The notes below the pieces were generated by a model. It saw nothing but the letters and a program-made list of their open reading frames with translations, made no database searches and had not been told where the DNA came from. Source: an uncultured Clostridia bacterium (GTDB lineage: Bacteria; Bacillota; Clostridia; Oscillospirales; Acutalibacteraceae). Taken from it: a stretch of 63,299 nt of DNA. The DNA lies in contig CALWJA010000027.1 in assembly GCA_944380875.1 (NCBI GenBank), positions 1 to 63,299 of the forward strand, read 5' to 3'. The position numbers and the translations under genes are program-made. Numbering within the stretch: the first letter of the stretch is position 1; the number at the start of each line of letters is the position of its first letter. This document shows positions 18,053-27,514 of the stretch, piece after piece.

Positions 18053-18829
18053 ATGGAAGAAATTTTACGCGTTGAAAATCTGCGGAAAACCTTTGTTTTA
18101 TCCAAAAAACAGCAGCGGCTGGAAAAAACGAAAGAAAAAACCAGAAAAGCGGTGGATGGAATCTCCTTTGCTTCTTACAGAGGGGAAGTATTTGGCCTTC
18201 TGGGGCCCAACGGCGCAGGTAAAACTACCACTCTGCGTATGCTTGCAACGCTGATTCGACCGGACGAAGGGGATGCCTTTATAGAGGGAATAAGCGTCCG
18301 GCAGGATCCTGCCGGGGTGCGGGAACGAATCGGATTTCTTACCAGCGAACTGAAACTGGAGGAATTTTTTACCCCTAATTATCTCTTTGACTTTTTCTCG
18401 GAACTGCACAATGTGGATCCCGAAACCAGAGACCGGCGGAAAAAAGAGCTTTTTTCCAAATTTGGTGTGGACGAATTTGCAGAGGTCAAGGTAGCGGATC
18501 TTTCCACCGGTATGAAACAGAAAGTATCTCTGGTGATCTCCATAGTCCATGACCCGGATATCATTATTTTTGACGAACCCACCAACGGGCTGGATGTCCT
18601 GACGGCCCGGGTTGTGACAGATTTTCTCCTGGATCTGAAGAAAGAAGGGAAAAGTATCCTAGTATCTACCCATATCTTCAGCCTGGTGGAAAAAATTTGC
18701 GATCGGATCGGTATTATCATAAACGGAAAGATGGTACTGTGTGATACGCTGGAAAATGTGACAAAGGGCGGTTCTTTGGAAGACCGGTTCTTTGAAATTT
18801 ATAGGGAAACGGCAGGTGAATGGAAATGA
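18053..18829 (+). CDS. ABC-2 exporter ATPase, NatA-like
   Basis: 258 residues. Walker A GPNGAGKTT, signature LSTGMKQK, Walker B IIIFDEPTNGLD and switch His STHIF. The A-loop region carries a ~20-residue basic insert (SKKQQRLEKTKEKTRK) before AVDGISF, a feature shared with NatA (YhaQ) sodium-exporter ATPases. ATG 18053 follows GGCGGG. Its stop overlaps the permease start by 4 nt (ATGA), so the two are translationally coupled. Substrate not proven; sodium or antibiotic export are both possible. Confidence 0.85.
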   Translation: MEEILRVENLRKTFVLSKKQQRLEKTKEKTRKAVDGISFASYRGEVFGLLGPNGAGKTTTLRMLATLIRPDEGDAFIEGISVRQDPAGVRERIGFLTSELKLEEFFTPNYLFDFFSELHNVDPETRDRRKKELFSKFGVDEFAEVKVADLSTGMKQKVSLVISIVHDPDIIIFDEPTNGLDVLTARVVTDFLLDLKKEGKSILVSTHIFSLVEKICDRIGIIINGKMVLCDTLENVTKGGSLEDRFFEIYRETAGEWK

Positions 18830-20052
18830 GCAATCGCGAGAATAAAGCGGGAAGACAGAGCAGAAGCAGGAATATATGGGCTGTAGCCAAAAAGGAGTTT
18901 GCCCGCTTTTTCCGGGATCCTAAGATGGTTTTCGGTACATTGCTTCTTCCGGGCTTGCTGATCTATGTGATGTATTCCATCATGGGCGACGGCATAATGA
19001 ACCAGTTTGTTTCTGAGGAAACAGAGCCCGTATCGGTGTATGTGGAAAACGAACCTGCCTCTCTTAAAGAAGCCATAGGTTCCCTCTCTTTCCAACTCCT
19101 TTCCGGAGAAGATAAAACTTCTGAGGAACTCAAACAGGAAGTGCAGGAAAAAGATGCGGATCTGTATGTGGTTTTCCCAGAGAATTTCGATGGGCAGGTG
19201 GAAGCCTACGATTCCCAGACGGCTGCAGAGCCAGCTCCCAATGTGGAAATATATTATAATTCCGCGTCACCTGCTTCGCAGACTGCTTATCAGACCATGA
19301 CGGAAGTACTGGATCAATACGAGAGTCATTTGGCCAATAAATTCGATGTGAACAATGGGCAGTCTGGCAACGTGTATGATATGGCGACCAAGGAAGACGT
19401 AACGGGGCAGGTGTTTTCCATGCTGCTGCCTATGCTTATGATGATTTTCCTGTTTACCGGCTGTATGGCTGTGGCGCCGGAATCCATTGCAGGGGAAAAG
19501 GAAAGGGGCACGATTGCAACCTTGCTGGTGACTCCAATCCGGCGCAGCGACCTTGCTATAGGAAAGGTTTTGAGCCTGAGCGTTATATCTCTGCTCAGCG
19601 GTGTTTCCAGCTTTTTGGGAACTATGCTGTCCCTTCCCAAGCTTATGGGTGCTTCTTCTTCCGGTATGGACGCTTCCGTCTACCAGATTTCCGATTATGT
19701 ATTGCTGTTGGCGGTGATTCTGGTAAGTGTGCTCATAATTGTATCGCTGATTTCCATTGTTTCCGCTTATTCCAGAAGTGTAAAGGAAGCCAATACGGCG
19801 ATTGTTCCCCTGATGGTAGTGGTGATGTTTATAGGGATAACCTCCATGTTTGGAAATGGGGCGCCGGAGAATCCCTTGCTCTATTGTATTCCCCTTTACA
19901 ACAGCGTACAGAGCATGAACGGGATTTTTTCTTTCCAGTATAATCCTGTGCATATCGGCATTACCCTTTTGAGCAATTTGATTTGGACAGGGATTCTGAT
20001 TTATGTGATTACCCGCATGTTCAACAGCGAAAAGGTTATGTTCTCAAAATAA
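18826..20052 (+). CDS. ABC-2 exporter permease, NatB-like
   Basis: 408 residues. Cytoplasmic start, helix at about 35-55, a large extracellular domain (about 60-195), then five more helices. ESIAGEKERGTIATLLVTPI followed by LAIGKVLSL is the coupling-helix motif of the NatB/ABC-2 family. ATG 18826 is chosen because AGGTGA is 6 nt upstream; ATG 18820 would be too close to it. Pairs with the preceding ATPase. Inserted, with the GH51 gene, into the otherwise conserved hemW-hrcA junction. Confidence 0.85.
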   Translation: MSNRENKAGRQSRSRNIWAVAKKEFARFFRDPKMVFGTLLLPGLLIYVMYSIMGDGIMNQFVSEETEPVSVYVENEPASLKEAIGSLSFQLLSGEDKTSEELKQEVQEKDADLYVVFPENFDGQVEAYDSQTAAEPAPNVEIYYNSASPASQTAYQTMTEVLDQYESHLANKFDVNNGQSGNVYDMATKEDVTGQVFSMLLPMLMMIFLFTGCMAVAPESIAGEKERGTIATLLVTPIRRSDLAIGKVLSLSVISLLSGVSSFLGTMLSLPKLMGASSSGMDASVYQISDYVLLLAVILVSVLIIVSLISIVSAYSRSVKEANTAIVPLMVVVMFIGITSMFGNGAPENPLLYCIPLYNSVQSMNGIFSFQYNPVHIGITLLSNLIWTGILIYVITRMFNSEKVMFSK

Positions 20053-20077
20053 ATAGAGTTTCTTTGTAAAGAAGAGG

Positions 20078-20110
20078 AAAAACCGGGCTCTGAAAAGAGA
20101 CCCGGTTTTT
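20078..20110. terminator. Bidirectional terminator between exporter and GH51
   Basis: AAAAACCGGGCTCT / AGAGACCCGGTTTTT (one bulged A). Suits both converging genes. Confidence 0.85.
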
Positions 20111-20132
20111 CTATGCGCAAGGCTGCGATGGG

Positions 20133-21662
20133 TTATTTTTCCACTTTATAACGCAGTACATTCCAGGAATGCTTTTTGAGTATAACTTTATTTTCAGCAT
20201 TCGATACAATATGGGGGGTAATACGTTCCGGATTTTCAAAGGTATTTCCCATCAAAGGCTGGTCATCGTAAAGCTCTATTTGTTCTATCAGGCTTACTTT
20301 ACCGAAGGAACGGAAATCTGTATCAAATTCCACGTCACTTCTTAGATCCAAATTCAGGGCAAAGACAGTGATCGTAGATTCTTCTTCATTATAAACGGTG
20401 GCAGTCTGCACAGGCAATACGTTTCCGAAAGAAGGCGTCTCCACTGTATCGCCGGACAAAGCGGGCTGCAGAACCTCTCCGTTACCGTATAGAGCGGCTT
20501 GGGAGAAGGGATAGAAAGTAGTATGCCGGTAAGCGCCTCCCTCAGGATCCACTGCGATCATTCCGCCGATGGCTACGGACTCGCAGGCAATCTTTATTCG
20601 GTCACACCTGTTTAAAATAGTGATGAGGAACATACCGTGGATAAGGGCATCCAAAAGGTTTGGGGGATTTTTAAACCAACCTTCGGATCCTTCCGGCTTT
20701 TCAGACCAGTCTTCTCCCGGTATACGTACATCATAACTGGTTTGTGCTCCCCACTCGTCCAGAGAAAGGTAGATATCTTTATCAAACCGATTTTTTCCTT
20801 TTATAAAATCTGCCGCCGCTGTAATCGTATCCAAATAGGATTTCAGATCCAGATGCAGGCCCGGAATATCTTCTACTCCATAGGGATTTGGAAAAAACAT
20901 GTGTACATTTTTGTCGTAAGAATAGTAGCGATGTACAGAAAGATAGTCGATATATTCATATGCCCTTTCCAGCAGGATACGATCCCATTCGCCATAGGTA
21001 GTAAGGCCCAGATCGTTGCTGCAGCTTCCGCAGGCAACCAGTTCGATAGAAGGATCTATCCATTTCATCATTTTGGCTGTTTCTTCACATGTACGGGCAT
21101 ATTCCTCTGGGTTTTTCGCCCCAACCTGCCATTTCCCGTCCATTTCATTTCCAAGGCACCACAATTTTAGATTGTGCGGTTCCTCCCAGCCGTTGCTCCT
21201 GCGCAGATCGCTCCAGTAGGTTCCGGAAGGAAGGTTGCAGTATTCCACTTCTTCCGCCGCTTCTTCAGGTGTTCCGGTTCCCAGATTCGCTGCAATCATA
21301 AATTCCGTCCCCAAAAGACGGTTGTAAAGAGCGTATTCGTCAATTCCCATTGCATTGGAATCTATGTGAAACCAAGCCATGTTTTTTCGCGTAGGCCGTT
21401 TTTCTTTGGGCCCGATTCCGTCCTTCCAATGGTAAGCGGATACATAATTCCCACCGGGGGTTCGGATTAGTGTGGTATGCAGTTCCCGTATCAGTTCCAT
21501 TACGTCTTTACGGAAGCCGTTTTCATCCGCTGCCGGATGATTGGGATTATACAGACTTCCGTAAATGATATCGCCGATAGGCTCAAGAAAAATTCCGAAA
21601 AGTCTTGGATTGGTTTTGCCTACTGCAAAATCCCGGTCTGTTATAGATTTTACTTTCTTCAT
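20133..21662 (-). CDS. Alpha-L-arabinofuranosidase, GH51
   Basis: 509 residues, no signal peptide, so cytoplasmic. GH51 hallmarks: FGIFLEPIGDIIYGSLYNP near the N-terminus, RTPGGNYVSAYHWKDGIGP, acid/base Glu about 173 in WCLGNEMDG, and nucleophile Glu about 303 in LSLDEWGAQ, then the beta-sandwich C-terminus. Length equals that of characterised intracellular enzymes such as Geobacillus AbfA. It removes arabinose from arabino-oligosaccharides. AGAGGAG precedes ATG 21662. Alone in its orientation, beside but not in an operon with the exporter. Confidence 0.93.
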   Translation of the reverse strand: MKKVKSITDRDFAVGKTNPRLFGIFLEPIGDIIYGSLYNPNHPAADENGFRKDVMELIRELHTTLIRTPGGNYVSAYHWKDGIGPKEKRPTRKNMAWFHIDSNAMGIDEYALYNRLLGTEFMIAANLGTGTPEEAAEEVEYCNLPSGTYWSDLRRSNGWEEPHNLKLWCLGNEMDGKWQVGAKNPEEYARTCEETAKMMKWIDPSIELVACGSCSNDLGLTTYGEWDRILLERAYEYIDYLSVHRYYSYDKNVHMFFPNPYGVEDIPGLHLDLKSYLDTITAAADFIKGKNRFDKDIYLSLDEWGAQTSYDVRIPGEDWSEKPEGSEGWFKNPPNLLDALIHGMFLITILNRCDRIKIACESVAIGGMIAVDPEGGAYRHTTFYPFSQAALYGNGEVLQPALSGDTVETPSFGNVLPVQTATVYNEEESTITVFALNLDLRSDVEFDTDFRSFGKVSLIEQIELYDDQPLMGNTFENPERITPHIVSNAENKVILKKHSWNVLRYKVEK

Positions 21663-21985
21663 ATAATTTTACTCCTCTCTTTAATCCCCAAAACGCTGCT
21701 ATACACCTTACTTAAAATTTAGGGTATTAGCATGCTTATTCAAGAAAGATGTATTTCTGCCCACATCCTAGCACATAAGCCTTTAGAAGACAATGCGGCA
21801 TTTCGGAGAAAAAATCTTCTTTGTTTTGTACATAAAGATAAAGTAAGGTAATGAAATAGGAGCAGCGTTTTAGATGTAGGTATGTTTCAGCCTGTATTCC
21901 GCAAAATATCCTGTAACCAAGTGGAGTGAAAGAGAAAATTTGTTGCAGTTTTTTTGGATTTCACAATTAGTTTACAAATAAAAGA
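21663..21985. other. Divergent region between GH51 and hrcA
   Basis: 323 bp. No gene seen. On the reverse strand TTGTCT-N17-TAGGAT (near 21757-21795) is a possible GH51 promoter, though weak. The hrcA promoter and CIRCE follow on the forward strand. Confidence 0.4.
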
Positions 21986-22014
21986 TTGACAAAACACTCC
22001 AGGAATGGTACATT
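21986..22014 (+). promoter_or_regulatory. Sigma-A promoter of the hrcA operon
   Basis: TTGACA, 17-bp spacer, TACATT. The expected start site falls a few bases before CIRCE. Confidence 0.85.
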
Positions 22015-22025
22015 TATAACTAGAG

Positions 22026-22052
22026 TTAGCACTCGATATAAAAGAGTGCTAA
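22026..22052 (+). promoter_or_regulatory. CIRCE operator (HrcA binding site)
   Basis: TTAGCACTC-N9-GAGTGCTAA, a perfect match to the CIRCE consensus, placed at the presumed transcription start. HrcA bound here represses hrcA-grpE-dnaK-dnaJ until heat stress. No second CIRCE is seen before dnaK. Confidence 0.97.
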
Positions 22053-22072
22053 TACGAAAGAAGGTGAACGGG

Positions 22073-23101
22073 TTGGAACTAAGCCAACGTAAGCGAAAAA
22101 TTCTGCAGACGGTGGTGGAGCTTTATGTAGAAAGCGGTGTGCCGGTAGGTTCCAAATCCGTATGCGATCATCTGGATTTTCCTGTTTCATCTGCTACGGT
22201 TCGAAATGAGCTAAGCGACCTTTCTGAATTGGGGCTTTTGGATCAGCCTCATACTTCGGCAGGCCGAGTGCCTTCACACAGAGGCTACCGGCTGTATGTG
22301 GACCAATTGATGAAGCCCAAACCTTTGGGAACGGAAGAGTGCCGGATCATTGACAGCCTCCTTCTTTCCAGCGCTTATGACCCGGAAAAACTATTGAACG
22401 GTGTTTCCCGGGCGCTGGCGGCACTTACCCGCTGCACCGCGGTTTCTACTACGCCGGGAGGAGGAGACGCAGCCATCCGGGCTGTTCAGTTTGTGCAGAC
22501 CAGCCGGAGAACGGCTATGGTTGTCCTTATCACCTCGGCAGGAACCATGAAGACCAGAGTTTTCCATTGTGAATTTGATATTACACCGGAAATACTCCGG
22601 GTGTTTTTCCGAACGATCAACGAAAAACTGGTGGGCAGGCCTGTTTCCGATATCACACCTGCGTTTATACAGGGGCTGGCGGCATCTCTCGGTGAAATGG
22701 CAATCCTGATGAGTTCGGCTCTGATGGCTGTTTTGGATGTAGCCAGGGAATCCATGGAAGCAGATGTTTGCTTAAGCGGAGAAATGAATCTGATGCTCAC
22801 ACCGGAGTATGAGATAAGCGGGGTACACAGAGTGCTGGATTTTCTCAGCCGGCCGGAAGAACTTACAAGGCTGCTTCTGGAATCTGGCGGAACAAGGATA
22901 CTGATAGGAAGAGAATCCAGAAGACCCGAACTATATGGCACCTCCATGGTTATTTCCCGATATACAATCGGGGGAAGGGATGCCGGAGCGGTTGCGGTAA
23001 TAGGACCTCCCAGAATGAATTATGGAAGGGTTCTTGCCAGCGTAGGATACCTGTCAGATGCCGTGGGCAGAATGCTAACAGAGCTTTTGGACGCTGAGTA
23101 A
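22073..23101 (+). CDS. hrcA: Heat-inducible transcription repressor HrcA
   Basis: 342 residues. N-terminal winged helix (ELSQRKRKILQTVVELYVESGVPVGSKSV ... SSATVRNELSDLSELG) followed by TSAGRVPSHRGYRLYVD, typical of the family. The C-terminal dimerisation domain ends with IGPPRMNYGRVLASVGYLSD. An upstream ATG frame would start inside the promoter, so TTG 22073 behind AAGGTG is the start; length then equals the family norm. It autoregulates through the CIRCE just upstream. Confidence 0.95.
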   Translation: MELSQRKRKILQTVVELYVESGVPVGSKSVCDHLDFPVSSATVRNELSDLSELGLLDQPHTSAGRVPSHRGYRLYVDQLMKPKPLGTEECRIIDSLLLSSAYDPEKLLNGVSRALAALTRCTAVSTTPGGGDAAIRAVQFVQTSRRTAMVVLITSAGTMKTRVFHCEFDITPEILRVFFRTINEKLVGRPVSDITPAFIQGLAASLGEMAILMSSALMAVLDVARESMEADVCLSGEMNLMLTPEYEISGVHRVLDFLSRPEELTRLLLESGGTRILIGRESRRPELYGTSMVISRYTIGGRDAGAVAVIGPPRMNYGRVLASVGYLSDAVGRMLTELLDAE

Positions 23102-23131
23102 GGCGTTTCAGGATAGAAAGGGGATAGCAGA

Positions 23132-23734
23132 GTGGCAAAGGAAAACAGGATGCCTGAGAACGAGAGCGTGGATCAGGTAAACGAGTGCCCTGCAAAAGAA
23201 GCGGAGGCACAGGATCCTGCTCCGGAAAAGGAAACAGAAAATACAAAAAAGAAAGGTTTTTCCAAGGCTTCCAAAAAGGAACAGGAGTTGGAAAAAAAGC
23301 TCCATGAATTGGAAGAAGCACTTGCAAAGCAAAAAGATCAATTTTTGCGGACAGCAGCGGAATATGATAATTACCGCAAGCGCAGCGAGCGGGAGAAAGC
23401 GGCTGTTTACGCAGACGCAACAGCGGCGGCTATTCTGGAGATTCTTCCTGTGGAAGATAACCTGGAACGGGCTCTTGCGCAGAAGGAATGCACTGTAGAA
23501 GATCTTCGCAAGGGGGTTGAAATGGTGCAGGCGCAGATGAAAGCCTGTCTTGAAAAACTGGGAGTCTCCGAAATGGGCGCTGAGGGCGAAACCTTTGACC
23601 CGGCTTTCCACAATGCGGTAATGCATCTGGAAGATGAAAGCCTGGGAGAGAACGTGATTGTGCAGGTTTTCCAGAAAGGGTATAAGCTCGGCGATAAAGT
23701 GGTCCGGCACGCTATGGTGCAGGTTGCCAACTAG
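23132..23734 (+). CDS. grpE: Nucleotide exchange factor GrpE
   Basis: 200 residues. A charged disordered N-terminus (1-50), a long coiled coil (about 50-110, KKEQELEKKLHELEE... AAEYDNYRKRSEREK), and the C-terminal beta domain (EGETFDPAFHNAV ... VFQKGYKLGDKVVRHAMVQVAN). It speeds ADP release from DnaK. GTG 23132 with AAAGGGG. Second gene of the CIRCE operon. Confidence 0.96.
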   Translation: MAKENRMPENESVDQVNECPAKEAEAQDPAPEKETENTKKKGFSKASKKEQELEKKLHELEEALAKQKDQFLRTAAEYDNYRKRSEREKAAVYADATAAAILEILPVEDNLERALAQKECTVEDLRKGVEMVQAQMKACLEKLGVSEMGAEGETFDPAFHNAVMHLEDESLGENVIVQVFQKGYKLGDKVVRHAMVQVAN

Positions 23735-23883
23735 TGGGATTGTTTTCTCCCGGTATTTCCCCGCTATGGGCGGGTTTCAATAGAATAAATAGGCAGACCC
23801 CATAATATAGGAAAATAGGAACAAAATAAAAACAAACAACAGCTAAAAGCCAAAGGGCAGATAGTGTTTGGAGGTAATGAAGT

Positions 23884-25725
23884 ATGGCAAAGACAATTGG
23901 TATTGATCTGGGAACGACAAACTCCTGTGTGGCGGTTATTGAAGGCGGCGAGCCTGTGGTTATCGCCAATGCAGAGGGCGCCCGTACAACTCCTTCCGTA
24001 GTCGCTTTTTCTAAGACAGGCGAACGTATGGTAGGCCAGGTGGCAAAGCGCCAGGCAATCACAAACCCTGAGCGGACGATTTCTTCCATTAAGAGGGAAA
24101 TGGGCAGCGACTATAAGGTTACTGTAGACGGCAAATCCTATACTCCTCAGGAAATTTCCGCTATGATTCTGCAGAAGCTGAAGGCGGATGCAGAAGCATA
24201 TTTGGGAGAAACAGTTTCTTCCGCTGTTATTACAGTTCCTGCATATTTTACCGACGCTCAGCGCCAGGCAACGAAAGATGCCGGCAAAATCGCAGGGTTG
24301 GATGTAAAGAGAATTATCAACGAGCCTACCGCAGCGGCTCTTTCCTATGGCATCGACAAGGGAGAAGATCAGAAAGTCATGGTATATGACCTTGGCGGCG
24401 GTACTTTCGATGTTTCCATTATTGAAATGGGCGACGGTGTTCAGGAAGTTCTGGCCACGGCGGGTAACAACCGTCTGGGCGGCGACGACTTCGACAAACG
24501 GGTTATGGACTGGATGGTTTCCTCCTTCAAGAGCGAAACAGGCATCGACCTTTCCGGTGATAAGATGGCTATGCAGCGTTTGAAGGAAGCGGCTGAAAAG
24601 GCAAAGATTGAGCTTTCCGGCATGACCTCTGCTTCTATCAACCTTCCCTTTATCACCGCGGACGCCACAGGCCCGAAGCATTTGGATATGACTCTTTCCA
24701 GAGCAAAATTCAATGAGCTTACGGAAGATTTGGTAGAAAAGACCATGGGGCCTGTGCGTCAGGCACTTTCGGATTCCGGCCTGCAGATCTCCCAGATCAG
24801 CAAAGTGCTGATGGTTGGCGGATCTTCCCGTATTCCGGCTGTTCAGGAAGCAGTTAAGAACTTCATTGGCAAAGAACCCTTTAAGGGCATCAACCCCGAT
24901 GAATGCGTAGCTATCGGCGCTGCTATCCAGGCAGGTGTTCTGGGCGGCGAAGTGGAAGGCCTTCTCCTTCTGGATGTTACGCCCCTTTCTCTGGGTGTTG
25001 AAACCATGGGCGGTGTTATGACAAAGGTTATTGAGCGGAACACCACTATCCCCACCAAGAAGAGCCAGATCTTCTCCACTGCGGCGGACGGCCAGACGCA
25101 GGTTGAGGTAAATGTTCTTCAGGGTGAGCGTGAGTTTGCTAAAGACAACAAGCAGCTTGGCCTCTTTAAACTGGACGGCATTGCTCCGGCTCCCCGCGGT
25201 ATCCCTCAGATCGAGGTTACGTTTGATATTGACGCCAACGGCATTGTAAATGTATCCGCAAAGGATCTGGGTACTGGCAAGGAACAGCATATCACCATTT
25301 CTTCCAGCTCCAACATGAGCAAGGAAGATATTGATAAGGCTGTTCAGGAAGCAGAGCGGTTTGCTGCGGAAGACAAGAAGCGCCGTGAGGAAGTAGACGC
25401 CAAAAACGAGGCGGAAAATGCCTGCTATGCGGCAGAAAAGCTTCTGAAGGATAATGGCGACAAGCTGGATGCTTCCGATAAGACCGATGTGGAGAGCAAA
25501 GTTTCCGCTTTGAAGGAAGCTATCAATAAGGGCGACACGGCTCTGATGAAGACCGGCATGGAGGAACTTCAGAAGGCTCTCTATACCGCTTCTGAGAAGC
25601 TGTATAAGAACGCGGCTCCCCAGGATGGCCAGGCACCTCAGGGCGGTCAGCCCGGCGCAGGCCAGGCTCCTAACGGCGGCAATGTATACGACGCCGAATA
25701 TAAGGACGTAGACGACAATAAGTAA
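23884..25725 (+). CDS. dnaK: Chaperone DnaK (Hsp70)
   Basis: 613 residues. ATPase domain with [13 protein letters not shown], phosphate-2 motif [11 protein letters not shown] and adenosine motif [11 protein letters not shown]; linker [15 protein letters not shown]; substrate domain and a C-terminal Gly/Gln-rich tail ending in VDDNK. It lacks the ~24-residue insert of Gram-negative DnaK, as in Firmicutes. GGAGG precedes ATG 23884. Strong codon bias. A long antisense frame over it is a shadow. Confidence 0.98.
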   Translation: MAKTIGIDLGTTNSCVAVIEGGEPVVIANAEGARTTPSVVAFSKTGERMVGQVAKRQAITNPERTISSIKREMGSDYKVTVDGKSYTPQEISAMILQKLKADAEAYLGETVSSAVITVPAYFTDAQRQATKDAGKIAGLDVKRIINEPTAAALSYGIDKGEDQKVMVYDLGGGTFDVSIIEMGDGVQEVLATAGNNRLGGDDFDKRVMDWMVSSFKSETGIDLSGDKMAMQRLKEAAEKAKIELSGMTSASINLPFITADATGPKHLDMTLSRAKFNELTEDLVEKTMGPVRQALSDSGLQISQISKVLMVGGSSRIPAVQEAVKNFIGKEPFKGINPDECVAIGAAIQAGVLGGEVEGLLLLDVTPLSLGVETMGGVMTKVIERNTTIPTKKSQIFSTAADGQTQVEVNVLQGEREFAKDNKQLGLFKLDGIAPAPRGIPQIEVTFDIDANGIVNVSAKDLGTGKEQHITISSSSNMSKEDIDKAVQEAERFAAEDKKRREEVDAKNEAENACYAAEKLLKDNGDKLDASDKTDVESKVSALKEAINKGDTALMKTGMEELQKALYTASEKLYKNAAPQDGQAPQGGQPGAGQAPNGGNVYDAEYKDVDDNK

Positions 25726-25810
25726 TCGCCTGCCTACCAGGCCTGGCGTATGGAATCGTGGGAAAGCTTGCTTTTTCCCGGCGGTTGTGTGATAATAAAA
25801 AACGCTTTGT

Positions 25811-25843
25811 AAGGCAGCCAGGCAAAAGCTTTCCGGCTGCCTT
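25811..25843 (+). terminator. Hairpin between dnaK and dnaJ
   Basis: AAGGCAGCC / GGCTGCCTT, 15-nt loop, followed by GCTTGCGTACTTTTT. Possibly a partial terminator or RNA-stability hairpin that lowers dnaJ relative to dnaK. Lies in an otherwise empty 283-bp gap. Confidence 0.4.
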
Positions 25844-26008
25844 GCTTGCGTACTTTTTGGAGACAGGGTGTTTGCAGAGTTTTCCTGCGATCTGTGTTTT
25901 CCAATTGAAACGACATAAATGGCCGGTACGGCAGGCCAGCCCGTCGAAAACAGCGCGGGCGAATGGATATAGGGCAAAAAGAATGCCCGGTTTTAGGAGT
26001 GGTTTGGT

Positions 26009-27163
26009 TTGGCGGAAAAAAGAGACTATTATGAGGTGATGGGGGTACCCAAGAACGCCTCGGAAGATGAAATTAAAAAAGCCTACCGGAAATTGGCGAA
26101 GAAGTATCATCCGGATCTCAACCCGGGAGATAAAACGGCGGAAGAAAAATTCAAAGAACTCAACGAAGCCTATGAAGTGCTTTCGGATAAAGATAAAAAG
26201 GCACGCTACGATCAGTTCGGCCATGCGGGTGTGGATCCCAATTTTGGCGGCGGTCCGGGGGGCGGCAGTCCTTTTACGGGCGGCATAGACTTAGGAGACA
26301 TTTTCGACAGCTTCTTTGGAGGTTTCGGGGGCGGAACCCGGCGGCAGAATCCCAACGCGCCCAGAAGAGGCAGCGATACGGAAGCCGTTGTAAATATTTC
26401 CTTTGAGGAAGCGGCCAAGGGCTGCAAAAAGACAGTTTCTTTCAGCAAAATAGATAGCTGTAAGGACTGCGATGGCTCCGGAGCGGAAAAAGGCACCAGC
26501 GCGAAAACCTGCCCCCAATGCGGCGGCAGCGGCAGAGTGAGTGTCAGCCAGAGGACGCCTTTTGGTGTTGTGCAGACTAGCCGGGGATGCGACCGCTGCG
26601 GCGGAAGCGGCAAAGTGATCGAACACCCCTGCAAAACCTGCGGCGGTACAGGGCGAGTTCGCAGGCAGAAGACCATTGAGGTAAATATTCCCGCAGGCAT
26701 CGACAACGATCAGGTGCTGAATGTGCGCGGGCAGGGAAACGCCGGGCAGAACGGAGGCCCTGCAGGCGATCTGCAGGTCTACGTAAATGTAAGACCCCAT
26801 CCTATTTTTGAGCGTCGAGGAAACGACGTGTGGTGTGAAATGCCTATAACTTTCAGCCAGGCTGCTCTGGGCGCAGAGGTCACGGTTCCCACTATAGACG
26901 GAAAAGTCAGCTATCAGGTGCGGGAAGGGACCCAGCCGGGAGATGTCTTTAAGCTGCGGGGAAAGGGAATTCCTTACGTTAACGGCAGAGGACGGGGCGA
27001 CCAGTATGTGCAGGTTACAGTAGAAGTCCCCAGAAATCTGACTCAAAAGCAAAAGGATGTTCTCAAGGAATTTGATTCCAGCACAAAGGACGACAGTAAA
27101 CATTATGCCAAACGGAAGACTTTTTTTGATAAAATAAAAACTATGTTTGGCGAAGATAAATAA
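26009..27163 (+). CDS. dnaJ: Chaperone DnaJ (Hsp40)
   Basis: 384 residues. J domain (5-70) with the HPD tripeptide in [12 protein letters not shown]-rich region (75-115), four zinc-finger repeats ([32 protein letters not shown]), then two substrate-binding beta domains. TTG 26009 is used with AGGAG upstream. It delivers substrates to DnaK and stimulates its ATPase. Last gene of the heat-shock operon. Confidence 0.97.
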   Translation: MAEKRDYYEVMGVPKNASEDEIKKAYRKLAKKYHPDLNPGDKTAEEKFKELNEAYEVLSDKDKKARYDQFGHAGVDPNFGGGPGGGSPFTGGIDLGDIFDSFFGGFGGGTRRQNPNAPRRGSDTEAVVNISFEEAAKGCKKTVSFSKIDSCKDCDGSGAEKGTSAKTCPQCGGSGRVSVSQRTPFGVVQTSRGCDRCGGSGKVIEHPCKTCGGTGRVRRQKTIEVNIPAGIDNDQVLNVRGQGNAGQNGGPAGDLQVYVNVRPHPIFERRGNDVWCEMPITFSQAALGAEVTVPTIDGKVSYQVREGTQPGDVFKLRGKGIPYVNGRGRGDQYVQVTVEVPRNLTQKQKDVLKEFDSSTKDDSKHYAKRKTFFDKIKTMFGEDK

Positions 27164-27209
27164 AAGAGAAGGAAGCGCATCTTCATGCAGCGCTTCCTTC
27201 TCTTTTTTT
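27164..27209 (+). terminator. Terminator of the heat-shock operon
   Basis: 15-bp stem AAGAGAAGGAAGCGC / GCGCTTCCTTCTCTT with seven or more T after it; begins at the dnaJ stop. Confidence 0.92.
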
Positions 27210-27281
27210 CATAAAACAAGACAAATACAGATAAAGAAATTCAATTTTGCAGTATTGTGCGCAGCTTCCTGCGTGGTGTGG

Positions 27282-27310
27282 TTGACGTATAGGGGGAAGT
27301 GCTGTAAAAT
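27282..27310 (+). promoter_or_regulatory. Sigma-A promoter of the first MATE gene
   Basis: TTGACG, 17-bp spacer, TAAAAT. It implies a ~200-nt leader before the TTG start at 27515. Confidence 0.65.
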
Positions 27311-27433
27311 AAATAACAAGTATATTTCCCGCCATTGTGAGTTTGCTATAGGAGAAAGCTTTTGCAGAAAACAGACTGCGTTTTCAGTTACCGCAAAGAA
27401 AAGGGAATTTTCTGCGGAAGGGGCTGGGGGAAA

Positions 27434-27475
27434 ATGGGGAGACGGAAACATCCTTATTTTGGAGGATGGTTTTAA
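27434..27475 (+). CDS. Possible 13-codon leader peptide before the MATE gene
   Basis: ATG GGG AGA ... TTT TAA encodes MGRRKHPYFGGWF, with GGGGCTGGGGG just upstream. It lies between the promoter and the MATE start, in a leader that also holds GCAGAAAA and TTTTCTGC complements. Such peptides control some drug-resistance genes by ribosome stalling. It is short enough to be chance. Confidence 0.25.
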   Translation: MGRRKHPYFGGWF

Positions 27476-27514
27476 CCGCAATTAAAAAGGGAATGCAGAA
27501 ATGAGGGGTTTGTA

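Noticed and set aside
23764-25977. 737-codon reverse-strand open frame over dnaK
   Set aside because: Antisense shadow produced by the strong codon bias of dnaK, a well-known artefact; no RBS, and dnaK itself is certain.
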